DNA of 33,461 nt from an uncultured Lactobacillus sp. GTDB lineage: Bacteria; Bacillota; Bacilli; Lactobacillales; Lactobacillaceae. The notes under the pieces are model-generated. The model did not search any database, was not told the DNA's origin, and saw only the letters and a program-made list of their open reading frames with translations. The DNA lies in assembly GCA_946482425.1 (NCBI GenBank), contig CAMLRO010000009.1, forward strand, positions 1-33,461, read 5' to 3'. The position numbers were made by a program, and so were the translations under genes. Positions 8,492-17,738 of this stretch are shown here, piece by piece; position 1 is the first letter of the stretch, and each line of letters opens with the position of its first letter.

Positions 8492-8992
8492 TTATTCCAG
8501 TAAATCACAAAATTTTGCATGTGTAATTTTTTGCAAATCTTGAGGATCTAGAAACACGCTACGCCCGATTTTGCCACTGGAAACAGCAATTTCTTTTTCG
8601 CTGACCATGCTATTATCAAGGAAAATGGGAAAATGATGTTTAAAATAGATGCCGATGGGAGTATTTGCCCCATGTACATAACCGGTGGTTTTTTCTAAAT
8701 CTTTTAAGGGTAACATTTCGCATTTTTTATTACCTGAATTTTTTGCTAATTTTTTCATGCTCAAATGCTCGGTTACTGGTATTACAGCTACTAAAGTGGG
8801 CGTCTTATTTCCCCAGCACACCAAAGTTTTGTAGACCAAATGTTCATTCTCGTTTAAAATGGATGTATCCATTTTTGCCACACCACCCGAGTCTTCATGT
8901 GTAGCAAACTCTGCTTGCCGATATGAGATTTTATCCCTATCTAATATTTTTTCGACAAGCGTCTTTTCAATCTTATTTTTCTTTTTTGACAT
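8492..8992 (-). CDS. ybaK: YbaK/EbsC-type aminoacyl-tRNA deacylase
   Basis: 166 residues, close to the family's usual 155-165. YbaK/EbsC proteins hydrolyse mischarged tRNA, typically Cys-tRNA(Pro), in trans. The family pattern is visible: an early E-F-A-T-H-E-D region, a conserved lysine in M-K-K-L-A-K, a Y-V-H-G-A-N-T-P-I-G segment and an S-G-K-I-G-R-S-V-F-L-D end. The start at 8992 (ATG) is chosen because AAAGGTGA lies just upstream; an in-frame GTG at 9001 is itself part of that ribosome binding site. It is divergent from prmA, with 62 bp between the starts. The substrate is inferred from the family. Confidence 0.9.
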   Translation of the reverse strand: MSKKKNKIEKTLVEKILDRDKISYRQAEFATHEDSGGVAKMDTSILNENEHLVYKTLVCWGNKTPTLVAVIPVTEHLSMKKLAKNSGNKKCEMLPLKDLEKTTGYVHGANTPIGIYFKHHFPIFLDNSMVSEKEIAVSSGKIGRSVFLDPQDLQKITHAKFCDLLE

Positions 8993-9054
8993 AATGATCA
9001 CCTTTTTAATGATAGCATTGATAAAAGGGAAAATAAAAGGGAGTTAAAAAAATA

Positions 9055-9999
9055 ATGAAATTGTTAATTATTAAAATAGAAACTAGTCATGAAGTTGAAG
9101 ATGCATTAAATATATATAGTCAGGATGTACTGCACTGTTTGGGCACAGAAACGCGGAAGCGTTCAGACTTCGAACAAGCAGGTTGGGAATCCGATTCAAC
9201 AATTGTTAAACTTGACGAAATAAAAGACTTACCTGAAGATTTGGAATTTTTAGCATATTTTGATATAGAACAAGACAAGGCAGAATTAGTTAAAAAGTAC
9301 CAAAAAAAGTTGTCTGAACTAGAGGGTTACGGTTTGAAAATAGGTGAGGCTGAAGTGAGTGCCTCTTATATCAAAGATGAAGACTGGAATACAGTGTGGC
9401 AAAAATTTTATCATCCAATTGACTTTTCCAGGCACCTGGCAATAGTTCCTGAATGGGAACAATATAAGCCGGCTTTTAAAGACCAAAACATAATTAAACT
9501 TGATCCAGGTTTGGCATTTGGCACTGGTTCGCATAAGACTACTCAACTAGCATTGTTAGGACTGGAACAGATTTTGGTCAAGCCAGAGACTGTTTGTGAT
9601 GTTGGCACTGGTTCTGGAATCTTAGCAATTGCTTCGTCTATTTTAGGAGCGAGATCAGTTTTAGCAACGGATATATCTGACGAGGCAATAACTGCTGCTA
9701 ATGAGAATATATCTTTAAATAATTTAACTAATATAAAAGTGCAGAAAACGAACTTATTAAATAAAGTTAAAGATAAGTATGATATTATTGTAGCAAATAT
9801 TTTGGCTGAAATTTTACTTGATTTAATTCCAGAGTTGGATGAGCACTTGACTTCTAACGGAAAAGTGATTTTTTCTGGAATAGATTGTGATCAAATAAAA
9901 AAAATCAAGAAAGCTTTGACTGCAAATGGATTCCAAATTATATTATCAATGCAACAAGGACGTTGGATTGGGTTAATTATTGAAAGAAAAGATAACTAA
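9055..9999 (+). CDS. prmA: Ribosomal protein L11 methyltransferase
   Basis: 314 residues, normal for PrmA. It transfers methyl groups from S-adenosylmethionine to ribosomal protein L11. The N-terminal third is the L11-recognition domain. The catalytic domain carries P-G-L-A-F-G-T-G-S-H-K-T-T, a PrmA hallmark, then SAM motif I D-V-G-T-G-S-G-I-L at about 182-190, and the V-A-N-I-L-A-E-I-L motif that replaces the N-P-P-Y of other methyltransferases. AAGGGAG sits about 9 nt before the ATG. It is followed by a small membrane protein gene and rel, a neighbourhood common in lactobacilli. Confidence 0.96.
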   Translation: MKLLIIKIETSHEVEDALNIYSQDVLHCLGTETRKRSDFEQAGWESDSTIVKLDEIKDLPEDLEFLAYFDIEQDKAELVKKYQKKLSELEGYGLKIGEAEVSASYIKDEDWNTVWQKFYHPIDFSRHLAIVPEWEQYKPAFKDQNIIKLDPGLAFGTGSHKTTQLALLGLEQILVKPETVCDVGTGSGILAIASSILGARSVLATDISDEAITAANENISLNNLTNIKVQKTNLLNKVKDKYDIIVANILAEILLDLIPELDEHLTSNGKVIFSGIDCDQIKKIKKALTANGFQIILSMQQGRWIGLIIERKDN

Positions 10000-10042
10000 A
10001 TAGAGTTATAATAGATAATTAAATTAGTAAGGAACTGACAAG

Positions 10043-10396
10043 TTGATTGATAAACTAAAAAATATTCCTTTTTTTAAAAAGTTAAATAGCTATAAAATTA
10101 CACCTGTAATCAGCTGGAGTATGTTAGTCATGATTTTGCCACTCATATTTAGCCTTTTTTCAATAAGGACTATTTATCGCGTGGGACTGTTATTTATAAT
10201 GCTCAACAGCATAATCAGCTATCACATTGGCAAATTGATTAAAGCACTTAATTTAAGGCACTATTGGCTCTTGTTTATGCCAGGCTGTTTTTGCTTAATT
10301 GTTTTATTGAAATATGCTAATTATAACTTTTTGTTTGCGTTAATTTATCTCATTTTGGAAATATTTGGTTTAATGGATAATCAAATTTACGGTTAG
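10043..10396 (+). CDS. Small four-helix membrane protein, unknown function
   Basis: 117 residues from a TTG start. The start is supported by AAGGAA at 10030-10035, with normal spacing and no better codon nearby. After a basic N-terminus there are four hydrophobic segments, at about 17-40, 46-65, 73-90 and 92-112, joined by very short loops, so it should be an integral membrane protein. The charge pattern (K-L-K-N, then K-L-N-S-Y-K) suggests the N-terminus stays inside. No enzyme or transport motif is seen. It ends 21 bp before rel and is probably co-transcribed with prmA. I do not recognise the family. Confidence 0.75.
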   Translation: MIDKLKNIPFFKKLNSYKITPVISWSMLVMILPLIFSLFSIRTIYRVGLLFIMLNSIISYHIGKLIKALNLRHYWLLFMPGCFCLIVLLKYANYNFLFALIYLILEIFGLMDNQIYG

Positions 10397-10417
10397 TGCT
10401 AGAAGGGGCGATATTAT

Positions 10418-12658
10418 ATGTCAAAGTACATCGAAATGACACATGAACAGGTGATAGATACCTGTAAAAAATATATGAATGATGATCAAATTGCGTTTGT
10501 TGAAAAAGCATATAAATTTGCTGCAAATGCCCATAAAGACCAAAAAAGAGCCTCCGGACAGCCATATATTGTTCATCCCACCCAAGTTGCTGGTACTCTT
10601 GCAAAATTGAGTCTTGACCCCGATACAATTGCAGCAGGATTCTTACATGATACGGTAGAAGATACGCCAGTTACCAATGATGATATCAAGGAAAAGTTTG
10701 GCAAAGATGTTGCTTTTATAGTTGATGGCGTTACTAAATTAAATAAATACCAGTATAAATCGCACCAAGAATTTTTGGCTGAAAATCACAGAAAAATGTT
10801 AATTGCAATGGCAAAAGATATTCGAGTGATTATGGTCAAATTAGCTGACAGACTGCATAATATGCATACTTTAGAGCATTTGCGCCCTGATAAGCAGCGT
10901 CGAATTGCATCCGAGACTATGGATATTTATGCTCCCTTAGCTGACCGTTTGGGTATCGGAACAATTAAATGGGAACTCGAAGATATGAGTTTTCATTATT
11001 TGAACCCAAAGGCATATTACCGGATTGTTAATTTAATGAGTCTTAAACGCAGCCAAAGGGAAAAATATATCCAAGATGCAATCAAGACACTTAAGGAGAG
11101 TTTGGATAGTCTGGGCATTAAGTACGAAATATACGGTCGGCCAAAGCATATTTATTCTATTTATAAAAAAATGGTCAACAAGCATAAAGATTTTAATGAA
11201 ATTTATGACTTGTTGGCAGTACGCGTAATTGTTAAAACAGTAAAAGACTGTTATGCAGTTTTAGGAGCAGTCCATACTAAGTGGAAGCCGATGCCTGGCA
11301 GGTTCAAGGACTATATTGCTGTTCCTAAGGTCAACGGCTACCAGTCACTTCATACCACTATTATTGGTCCTGGGGGCAGACCCCTGGAAATACAAATCAG
11401 AACCGAACAGATGCATGAAGTTGCGGAATACGGTGTCGCTGCTCACTGGGCATATAAGAGGGGTAATTTTAAAGGTGTAGAACAAACCAGCTCAAATGAA
11501 AAATTGGACATGGTACGTGAAATTTTAGAGTTAAAAGATGAAACATCAGACGCTGATGAATTCATGAAAAGCGTTAAAAGCGAAATCTTCTCTGATCGCG
11601 TTTATGTTTTTACTCCTAAAGGTGAAGTTTATGAACTGCCAAAAGGGTCAGTGACCTTGGATTTTGCTTATGAAATCCATACTCAAGTGGGTAGCCATGC
11701 GGTCGGAGCCAAGGTCAATGGTAAGTTAGTACCTCTTGATTATAAATTGAAAAATGGTGATGTCATCGAAATAATGACGCAGTCAAACGCAAGCCCATCA
11801 CGCGACTGGGTCGATTTAGTTAAGACCTCGCGCGCACGAAACAAAATTCGCAGATACTTTAGAAATCTTGATCGTGACCATAGTATTGAGCAGGGCGAGC
11901 AAATGGTTGCTGACAAACTGCGTGAGCAAGGACTTTCACCCAAAGTATTTATGTCAAAAGAACATATTGAGCCACTATTGGAGCAAATTAATTATCACAC
12001 AGCAGATGAAATGTATGCTTCAATTGGTTTTGGTGATCTCTCCGCGATTGGTGTGGTCAACAGATTAACTGCAGACATACGGCACGAGAATGAAAAGAAG
12101 AAGCAAAAGCAGCTTGAAGAAGAAATTCTGAATTCAGGACAAAAAGCAGTTTCGGAAAATCCACCAAGTAAAAAAGATTCTAAGGCAATGAAGATCAAGC
12201 ACAAAAATGGTGTCATGATTCAGGGCATAAGTGACTTGATGCTTCATTTGGCCAAGTGTTGCAATCCAGTTCCAGGAGACGACATTGTCGGCTATGTTAC
12301 TAAAGGCCGAGGCGTGACAATTCATCGAACAGACTGTCGCAATATAGTAAATAATGACGAAAGTAAGGGCAGGCTGATTGAAGTTCAATGGGAAAATGTT
12401 GCAGAAAACAGTGCCCAAGCATTTAATGCTAATATTGAAGTTTTCGGTTACAACCGGGGCAAATTACTCACTGATGTCATTACAAAGTTGAACACGTTAA
12501 CCCCAAATATTAATAATATCTCAGGCAAAGTCAACGAAAATAATATTGCACATATATATGCTACAGTGGCGGTGAACAATTCAGCAAAACTAGATGATAT
12601 TTTAACCAAGTTAAGAGATATACCAGATGTATATCAGACAAGGAGAGCTGATAATTAA
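10418..12658 (+). CDS. rel: Bifunctional (p)ppGpp synthetase/hydrolase
   Basis: 746 residues, the length of long RelA/SpoT homologues. Domains in order: an HD hydrolase with His53 and the His77-Asp78 pair; a synthetase at about 235-345 with Asp264 and Glu324 and the R-F-K-D motif of bifunctional Gram-positive Rel; a TGS domain at about 390-450; a helical linker; a conserved-cysteine region (A-K-C-C-N-P) near 610; and a C-terminal ACT domain at about 665-746. Both catalytic centres look intact, so it should make and degrade (p)ppGpp in response to uncharged tRNA on the ribosome. AAGGGGCG precedes the ATG. Its stop overlaps the dtd start by one base. Confidence 0.97.
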   Translation: MSKYIEMTHEQVIDTCKKYMNDDQIAFVEKAYKFAANAHKDQKRASGQPYIVHPTQVAGTLAKLSLDPDTIAAGFLHDTVEDTPVTNDDIKEKFGKDVAFIVDGVTKLNKYQYKSHQEFLAENHRKMLIAMAKDIRVIMVKLADRLHNMHTLEHLRPDKQRRIASETMDIYAPLADRLGIGTIKWELEDMSFHYLNPKAYYRIVNLMSLKRSQREKYIQDAIKTLKESLDSLGIKYEIYGRPKHIYSIYKKMVNKHKDFNEIYDLLAVRVIVKTVKDCYAVLGAVHTKWKPMPGRFKDYIAVPKVNGYQSLHTTIIGPGGRPLEIQIRTEQMHEVAEYGVAAHWAYKRGNFKGVEQTSSNEKLDMVREILELKDETSDADEFMKSVKSEIFSDRVYVFTPKGEVYELPKGSVTLDFAYEIHTQVGSHAVGAKVNGKLVPLDYKLKNGDVIEIMTQSNASPSRDWVDLVKTSRARNKIRRYFRNLDRDHSIEQGEQMVADKLREQGLSPKVFMSKEHIEPLLEQINYHTADEMYASIGFGDLSAIGVVNRLTADIRHENEKKKQKQLEEEILNSGQKAVSENPPSKKDSKAMKIKHKNGVMIQGISDLMLHLAKCCNPVPGDDIVGYVTKGRGVTIHRTDCRNIVNNDESKGRLIEVQWENVAENSAQAFNANIEVFGYNRGKLLTDVITKLNTLTPNINNISGKVNENNIAHIYATVAVNNSAKLDDILTKLRDIPDVYQTRRADN

Positions 12659-13095
12659 TGCGGATTGTAATCCAAAGAGTAAATCGAGCCAGTGTCAAAA
12701 TTGCTGGAAATATAGTAGGACAGATCTCCAAGGGTTTGTTATTGCTGGTTGGGTTAAAAGAAGGCGATGAAGCCGATATTGTTAAAAAGGCAGCTGCCAA
12801 AATTGGCAAAATGCGTATCTTTGAAGATGAAAAGGGTAAAACTAATTTGGCAATTAAAGATGTTGGCGGACAAATATTAAGTGTTAGTCAGTTTACTTTA
12901 CTAGCAGATACCAAAAAGGGTAATCGACCAAGTTTTATCAAAGCTATGAGGCCACCAAAATCAAAAGAGTTATGGGAACAATTTAATAAAGAATTGGAAA
13001 ATTTAGGATTAACCGTAGCAACAGGTGAATTTGGTGCTGACATGCAGGTTAATTTAGAAAATGATGGACCTTTCACAATCGTGTTGGATCTGTAA
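12658..13095 (+). CDS. dtd: D-aminoacyl-tRNA deacylase
   Basis: 145 residues, the standard size. DTD removes D-amino acids (and glycine from tRNA-Ala) from mischarged tRNA, working as a homodimer. The two active-site motifs are present: S-Q-F-T-L at 77-81 and N-D-G-P-F-T at 135-140, the latter carrying the cross-subunit Gly-cisPro pair. The ATG shares its A with the rel TAA (TAATG overlap), so the two genes are translationally coupled. Rel and Dtd next to each other is the usual arrangement in Firmicutes. I saw no clear terminator between its stop and the hisS promoter. Confidence 0.97.
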   Translation: MRIVIQRVNRASVKIAGNIVGQISKGLLLLVGLKEGDEADIVKKAAAKIGKMRIFEDEKGKTNLAIKDVGGQILSVSQFTLLADTKKGNRPSFIKAMRPPKSKELWEQFNKELENLGLTVATGEFGADMQVNLENDGPFTIVLDL

Positions 13096-13121
13096 ATATC
13101 GTGCATAAATAGTACTACAGG

Positions 13122-13150
13122 TTGACTTTTAACTGTGAAAACTATATTCT
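13122..13150 (+). promoter_or_regulatory. Promoter of the hisS-aspS operon
   Basis: TTGACT at 13122-13127, then TATTCT at 13145-13150 with 17 bp spacing; TATATT at 13143-13148 with 15 bp is the alternative. The predicted start near 13156 is just ahead of the T-box leader. Confidence 0.6.
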
Positions 13151-13154
13151 AAAA

Positions 13155-13349
13155 AAGAATTATCAATGACAAAGACTGAAGTTTAGTATTTTTATTCAGA
13201 GACCGCCTATTTTTGGTGAAAAGGTGGAAAAAAACTAACTGTGACCCCTTTACCAGATAATAATCGCATCGCGAGCGTTATTCGCAGCAGGTAAAAGGTG
13301 GTACCGTGCTAAATCAGAGCGCCCTTGATTTATTCAAGGACGTTTTTTT
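13155..13349 (+). promoter_or_regulatory. T-box leader ahead of hisS-aspS
   Basis: The T-box core AAAAGGTGGTACCGTG is at 13293-13308, followed by an intrinsic terminator (13320-13342, then seven T). Stem I shows an AGTA motif near 13180, an AGAGA motif near 13198 and an apical hairpin CCGCCT/AGGTGG closing a T-T-G-G-T-G loop. Stem III is ATAA-CGC paired with GCG-TTAT around 13258-13282. Uncharged tRNA pairing should favour the antiterminator and permit transcription of both synthetases. No His codon (CAC/CAT) lies in the expected specifier position. GAC (Asp) at 13243-13245 is the best candidate, and AAC at 13237-13239 is an alternative. Confidence 0.93.
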
Positions 13350-13366
13350 ATTAAAAGGATGATTAA

Positions 13367-14653
13367 ATGAGAGTTCAAAGACCTAAAGGAACAGTTGACA
13401 TTTTGCCAGATGAATCTGGATCATGGGAAAAAGTCGAACAAATATTACGTGACTTTTTTAAAGAAGCAAATTACCGCGAGATTCGGACACCTAGTTTTGA
13501 AAACTACAATGTTTTTTCACGTTCGAGTGGTGAAACTTCTGATGTTGTTGAAAAAGAAATGTATGACTTTAATGATAAAGGCGGCAGACATATTGCTTTA
13601 AGGCCTGAAGGAACAGCGGGGGTAGTGCGAGCTTACGTTGAGGATAAACTTTATGCACCAGAAATTGTTAAGCCTTTAAATGTTTATTATATTGAATCGA
13701 CATTTCGCTATGAAAGGCCCCAAGCAGGGCGTCAACGAGAGTTTCACCAAATTGGCATTGAGAGTTTTGGTTCCGCAAATCCATTGGCTGACGTGGAAAC
13801 AATAGTTCTGGCCCATGATTTACTGGCCAAGCTAGGTGTGAAAAATTATGAATTGCATATCAATACATTAGGAAATTCACAAGTACGGCAAGATTATCAT
13901 GATGCATTGGTTAATTATTTTAAACCAGTTAGAGACCAGCTTTCTGATGATTCAAAAAGACGGTTAGAAAAGAATCCTTTGCGTATTCTAGATTCCAAAG
14001 ATGAACAGGATAAGCAATTTTTACCAAATGCACCTAAAATAGTTGATTATTTGGATCCAGAATCAAAGGAAAATTTTGACCAAATTTTAAAGATGCTGGA
14101 TCAATTAAAGATTAATTATGTGATCGATAATGATTTAGTTCGTGGACTGGACTACTACACTGGTGTAATTTTTGAATTCATGGTCGAAGATAAAAGCATT
14201 TGGGAATCTGCTTCAACAATTCTTGGCGGCGGTCGTTATGATAACTTAGTAGAGGAATTTGACGGACCAAGTACTCCAGCAGTTGGTTTTGGCATTGGAG
14301 AAGAACGCTTGATGCTGGTATTACAAAAACAAAATCCGGAACTTTTTGCAGATCAGGGCATTGATTTCTTTATAGCCAATATCGGTCAAGAAACAGAAGT
14401 AAAAACAGTTGAAATTGCTCGTTTATTGCGTAAGCAAGGGCTGAAAGCTCAATATGATGTTGAGCAAAAAAAGTTAAAAGCTCAATTCAAAAAAGCGGAT
14501 AGAGCAAAAGCGAAGTTCGTTATTACACTTGGCGGTAAAGAATTAGCTGACAAAGTTTTAAATGTTAAAAGACTTGCTGATGCTAAAACTTTTAAGTTTA
14601 GTTTTAATGATCTCGAAAATATGAATGCGGTAATGGAACAATTAAAGGAATAA
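13367..14653 (+). CDS. hisS: Histidyl-tRNA synthetase
   Basis: 428 residues, typical for bacterial HisRS, a class II synthetase that charges tRNA-His. Motif 2 lies in [12 protein letters not shown]. The histidine-specific loop reads [10 protein letters not shown] at about 257-266, followed by the glycine-rich G-G-G-R-Y-D-N-L. The C-terminal anticodon-binding domain covers about the last 100 residues. AAAGGATG precedes the ATG. It lies directly behind the T-box terminator and 2 bp before aspS, so the leader controls both genes. Confidence 0.98.
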   Translation: MRVQRPKGTVDILPDESGSWEKVEQILRDFFKEANYREIRTPSFENYNVFSRSSGETSDVVEKEMYDFNDKGGRHIALRPEGTAGVVRAYVEDKLYAPEIVKPLNVYYIESTFRYERPQAGRQREFHQIGIESFGSANPLADVETIVLAHDLLAKLGVKNYELHINTLGNSQVRQDYHDALVNYFKPVRDQLSDDSKRRLEKNPLRILDSKDEQDKQFLPNAPKIVDYLDPESKENFDQILKMLDQLKINYVIDNDLVRGLDYYTGVIFEFMVEDKSIWESASTILGGGRYDNLVEEFDGPSTPAVGFGIGEERLMLVLQKQNPELFADQGIDFFIANIGQETEVKTVEIARLLRKQGLKAQYDVEQKKLKAQFKKADRAKAKFVITLGGKELADKVLNVKRLADAKTFKFSFNDLENMNAVMEQLKE

Positions 14654-14655
14654 AA

Positions 14656-16506
14656 ATGAAAAAAATGGAAAAAAGAACTGACTATTGTGGCAATATCACT
14701 CAGGACTACCTTAATCGAGATGTAAATTTATATGGCTGGGTTCAGAGAGTGCGTAATCTGGGTAATTTGGTTTTTATCGATTTACGCGATCGTGAAGGTC
14801 TTGTCCAAGTAGTAGTTAACCATGATTCAGGTCAAGAATTAATGGCTATTGCAGATTCACTAGGAAATGAATATGTAATTCAAGTCAAAGGAAAAGTAGT
14901 CAAACGTTCAAGTATTAATCATGATATGAAAACGGGAGAGGTCGAAGTTGAGGCTGAGGAAATAATCATTTTAAATGAGTCTAAGAACCCACCATTTGAA
15001 ATTAAAGATGACGTTGAGGTTGCCGAACAGACTCGGCTAAAGTATCGCTATTTGGATTTGCGTAGACCAAACTTGCAAAATGCTATCATTTTACGGTCAA
15101 AAATATTACGAGCCACACACGAATTTTTTGATCAAAATGGTTTCATTGACATTGAAACACCAATTTTAGGAAAGTCTTCACCTGAAGGTGCTCGTGATTA
15201 TCTAGTTCCATCCAGAATTTATCCTGGCAGTTTTTACGCTCTGCCACAATCTCCCCAATTATTCAAGCAATTATTAATGGGAGCGGGCTTTGATAAATAT
15301 TACCAGTTAGCTAGATGCTTTAGGGATGAAGACTTACGTGGTGACAGACAGCCTGAGTTTACGCAGATTGATATGGAAACCTCTTTTACTGATGAACAGC
15401 AAGTACAGGACTACACAGAAGGCTTGCTCAAGAAAATCATGAAAGACGTAATGGGAATTGATCTAAAAACTCCAATTGACCGCATTTCTTGGACAGATTC
15501 AATGAATAATTACGGAACAGATAAGCCAGACACCCGTTTCGCCATGTTAATTCATGATCTAAGTGCAATCTTTAAAGATAGTTCTTTTAAGGTGTTCTCT
15601 GGTGCCATTGCAGATGGTGGTTTTGTTAAAGGGATTGCCGTTAAAGATGGTGCTCAAAAATATTCACGCAAACAAATTGAGAAAAAGCAGGACTATATTA
15701 AGCGTTATCACGCAAAAGGTTTGGCTTGGGCCAAATTTGAAGATGGTGAATTCTCCGGTCCCGTTTCTCGTTTCTTAACTGATGAAAATAAAGCTGCTTT
15801 AATTAATGAATTTAACTTGCAAGGCGGCGAATTAGTCGTATTTATTGCTGACAAATGGAAAGTTTGCTGCGACTCACTTGACCATTTGCGTCGTGAATTC
15901 GCTAAAGAAACAAATATTATTCCAAAACATGTATTTAACTTTGTGTGGGTGGTTGATTGGCCATTATTTGAATATGATGAAGGATTCGGTAGATGGATTG
16001 CTGCTCACCATCCATTCACTATGCCCGATGATGAAGGTATTAAATTATTGGATACTGAACCGCACAAGGCTCATGCTCGCAGCTATGATATAGTTATGAA
16101 CGGTGATGAATTGGGTGGTGGTTCAATACGTATTCACAAGCGTTCAATTCAGGAAAAAATGTTTAAGGCACTCGGTTTTACCAAAAAACGTGCCTATGAA
16201 CAATTTGGCTACCTTCTTGAAGCTTTGGATATGGGCTTTCCACCACATGCGGGACTTGCCATCGGGCTTGACCGTTTTGCAATGCTGCTTGCTGAAAAAG
16301 ATAATATCCGTGATGTATTGGCATTCCCGAAAAATGCCAATGCTTCAGAACCAATGATGCACGCGCCTGCTCCTGTATCTGAACAGCAATTAACTGATTT
16401 GGGTATTGAGGTCGAAGATAAGTATCAAGACGACGTAGCTAAAATTGAGGCAAACTTGAAAGCACAAGCCGAAAAAGATGCTGCACAAAATACCACTTGG
16501 GATTAA
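14656..16506 (+). CDS. aspS: Aspartyl-tRNA synthetase
   Basis: 616 residues. This is the long bacterial type, with an N-terminal OB-fold anticodon-binding domain (about 1-110), a class II catalytic core and a GAD insertion domain in the middle. Visible marks are the Q-S-P-Q-L-F-K-Q segment near 198, motif 2 R-C-F-R-D-E-D-L-R-G-D-R, and motif 3 G-L-A-I-G-L-D-R-F around 533-541. ATG at 14656 has AAAGGA upstream inside hisS; a second ATG three codons later is also possible. Whether it charges Asp only or Asp and Asn cannot be decided here. A strong terminator follows. Confidence 0.98.
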   Translation: MKKMEKRTDYCGNITQDYLNRDVNLYGWVQRVRNLGNLVFIDLRDREGLVQVVVNHDSGQELMAIADSLGNEYVIQVKGKVVKRSSINHDMKTGEVEVEAEEIIILNESKNPPFEIKDDVEVAEQTRLKYRYLDLRRPNLQNAIILRSKILRATHEFFDQNGFIDIETPILGKSSPEGARDYLVPSRIYPGSFYALPQSPQLFKQLLMGAGFDKYYQLARCFRDEDLRGDRQPEFTQIDMETSFTDEQQVQDYTEGLLKKIMKDVMGIDLKTPIDRISWTDSMNNYGTDKPDTRFAMLIHDLSAIFKDSSFKVFSGAIADGGFVKGIAVKDGAQKYSRKQIEKKQDYIKRYHAKGLAWAKFEDGEFSGPVSRFLTDENKAALINEFNLQGGELVVFIADKWKVCCDSLDHLRREFAKETNIIPKHVFNFVWVVDWPLFEYDEGFGRWIAAHHPFTMPDDEGIKLLDTEPHKAHARSYDIVMNGDELGGGSIRIHKRSIQEKMFKALGFTKKRAYEQFGYLLEALDMGFPPHAGLAIGLDRFAMLLAEKDNIRDVLAFPKNANASEPMMHAPAPVSEQQLTDLGIEVEDKYQDDVAKIEANLKAQAEKDAAQNTTWD

Positions 16507-16521
16507 AGAGAAGACAAATAT

Positions 16522-16560
16522 CAAAATAGCATGAAGAATTATGGTCTTCATGCTATTTTG
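16522..16560 (+). terminator. Terminator behind hisS-aspS
   Basis: A perfect 16-bp inverted repeat (16522-16537 with 16545-16560) around a 7-nt loop, with an internal TTTT at the 3' end. It begins 16 bp after the aspS stop. Confidence 0.85.
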
Positions 16561-16604
16561 TTCACTTATTGTTTAAAAAATGACCTGAATTAGGAGGAAA
16601 TCAT

Positions 16605-17105
16605 ATGACTGACAGGTTTCATCGAGCTTTTGGCTGTTATGGCATTATTGGTGATCAACAAAATCTAGTTGTAATCAAAAAAGAGGGTGGACCTTATATA
16701 AATCGCTACGACTTACCAGGAGGTAGTTTAGAAGACGGGGAATCATTAAACCGTGCAGTTATGCGTGAAGTAAATGAAGAAACAGGTCTAATAGTTCAAG
16801 ATTACAGGCAAATTGGTGTTACTTCATTTAAATACCCTTGGGATTATGAACAATGGCATTTGAATCAACATATTTGTGTTTTTTATGAAATAAAGAAAAC
16901 TATTGGTAAAGTTCAAGGAGAAGTTAAACAATTTACCGGTCAAGACTCATTAGGAGCAGTCACGATACCATTAGCAAAAATAAGTATTGCAAACTCTTCG
17001 CCTTTGGTAGTTAAAGCCAAGGAATTTTTATTAAACCCAGACAAATTTGATTTAGCAGATCAAACATTTGATAAGTGGACTGTACTTGATAAACCTGTTT
17101 TTTAA
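16605..17105 (+). CDS. Nudix hydrolase
   Basis: 166 residues. A perfect Nudix box spans G-S-L-E-D-G-E through R-E-V-N-E-E-T-G-L at about 42-64 (Gx5Ex7REUxEExGU). It should therefore bind Mg2+ and cleave a nucleoside diphosphate linked to another group. The preceding N-R-Y-D-L-P-G-G fits the family. The substrate is not evident: a damaged nucleotide, a sugar-nucleotide or a cap-like substrate are all possible. A textbook AGGAGG at 16592-16597 sits 7 nt before the ATG. The gene stands alone between the hisS-aspS terminator and a bidirectional terminator shared with tpx. Confidence 0.92.
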   Translation: MTDRFHRAFGCYGIIGDQQNLVVIKKEGGPYINRYDLPGGSLEDGESLNRAVMREVNEETGLIVQDYRQIGVTSFKYPWDYEQWHLNQHICVFYEIKKTIGKVQGEVKQFTGQDSLGAVTIPLAKISIANSSPLVVKAKEFLLNPDKFDLADQTFDKWTVLDKPVF

Positions 17106-17110
17106 AGAAA

Positions 17111-17147
17111 AAAAGCGGTTAAGGAAATAACATCCTTAACCGCTTTT
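17111..17147. terminator. Bidirectional terminator between Nudix gene and tpx
   Basis: A 14-bp perfect stem (17111-17124 with 17134-17147) with a 9-nt loop. AAAA and TTTT at the outer ends make it work in both directions. It lies between two converging genes. Confidence 0.9.
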
Positions 17148-17154
17148 AACTAGT

Positions 17155-17649
17155 TTATTTTAAATTTTGTAAAAAATCTAAAGCCTTATCATAATTAGGC
17201 TCGTTAGTTAATTCCTGAATAAGTTCTTGATACAAAACTTTTTTATCTGCATCGACGATCCAAACGCTTCTGGAATCTAATTTATTAGCTTCAATATATA
17301 AACCCATACTTTTACCAAAATCAAAAGAATCATCTGACAAAAGTTTCATTTTAGAAACGCCTTCTGCTGCACACCAGTTTTTTTGCTCTTCTGGAGTATT
17401 GGTAGAAATAGTATAGAAATTGATACCGTTAAACTTATCAACTTCACCATTAAACTTTTTAGTAGAAATACTGCAGACACTGGTATTAATATTAGGTACC
17501 ACACTGATTAAAGTAGGCTTGTCCACTAATTCTTCCATTGAAACAACAGAACCATCTGCCTGTTTTACCTTGAAACTTGGTAATTGTTCGCCCACTTTTG
17601 GTGGCTCACCATTTGTTGACAGAGGTTCATTTTTCATTGTTACTTGCAT
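17155..17649 (-). CDS. tpx: Thiol peroxidase (atypical 2-Cys peroxiredoxin)
   Basis: 164 residues, the usual Tpx length. It reduces hydrogen peroxide and organic peroxides using thioredoxin-type electrons, in the cytoplasm. The peroxidatic Cys59 lies in N-T-S-V-C-S and the resolving Cys93 in N-W-C-A-A-E-G; the 34-residue spacing is that of Tpx rather than AhpC. GAAAGGG precedes the ATG. It is downstream of the aminotransferase gene on the same strand, with an 89-bp gap that contains a striking AT-rich palindrome, so it may have its own promoter and control. Confidence 0.96.
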   Translation of the reverse strand: MQVTMKNEPLSTNGEPPKVGEQLPSFKVKQADGSVVSMEELVDKPTLISVVPNINTSVCSISTKKFNGEVDKFNGINFYTISTNTPEEQKNWCAAEGVSKMKLLSDDSFDFGKSMGLYIEANKLDSRSVWIVDADKKVLYQELIQELTNEPNYDKALDFLQNLK

Positions 17650-17690
17650 AATCTTAACCCTTTCTCTTGTTAAAAATATAAACGACTACT

Positions 17691-17727
17691 CTTTAAATTT
17701 TAAACTACTAGAGTTGAAAATTTAAAG
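17691..17727. repeat. Long AT-rich inverted repeat between aminotransferase gene and tpx
   Basis: CTTTAAATTTT at 17691-17701 is perfectly mirrored by AAAATTTAAAG at 17717-17727. A further 4-bp AACT/AGTT arm lies inside after one mismatch, with a 5-nt loop. It lacks a T-run on the minus strand and lies 42 bp ahead of the tpx start, so it may be an operator rather than, or as well as, a terminator. Confidence 0.7.
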
Positions 17728-17738
17728 AAATTAGCTTT

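Noticed and set aside
8993..9001. Start of the YbaK-type gene at GTG 9001
   Set aside because: This GTG is part of the ribosome binding site AAAGGTGA serving the ATG at 8992.
8665..9047. Plus-strand frames opposite the YbaK-type gene
   Set aside because: They are antisense to a complete family member and have no start signals of their own.
11740..12418. Several frames on both strands inside rel
   Set aside because: They are shadows of the long Rel reading frame and show no independent features.
15563..16357. Alternative plus-strand frames inside aspS
   Set aside because: They overlap an intact aspartyl-tRNA synthetase in another frame and have no start signals.
17420..17725. Plus-strand frame of about 100 codons over tpx
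   Set aside because: It is antisense to tpx, which has both catalytic cysteines and proper signals. The frame has no ribosome binding site.
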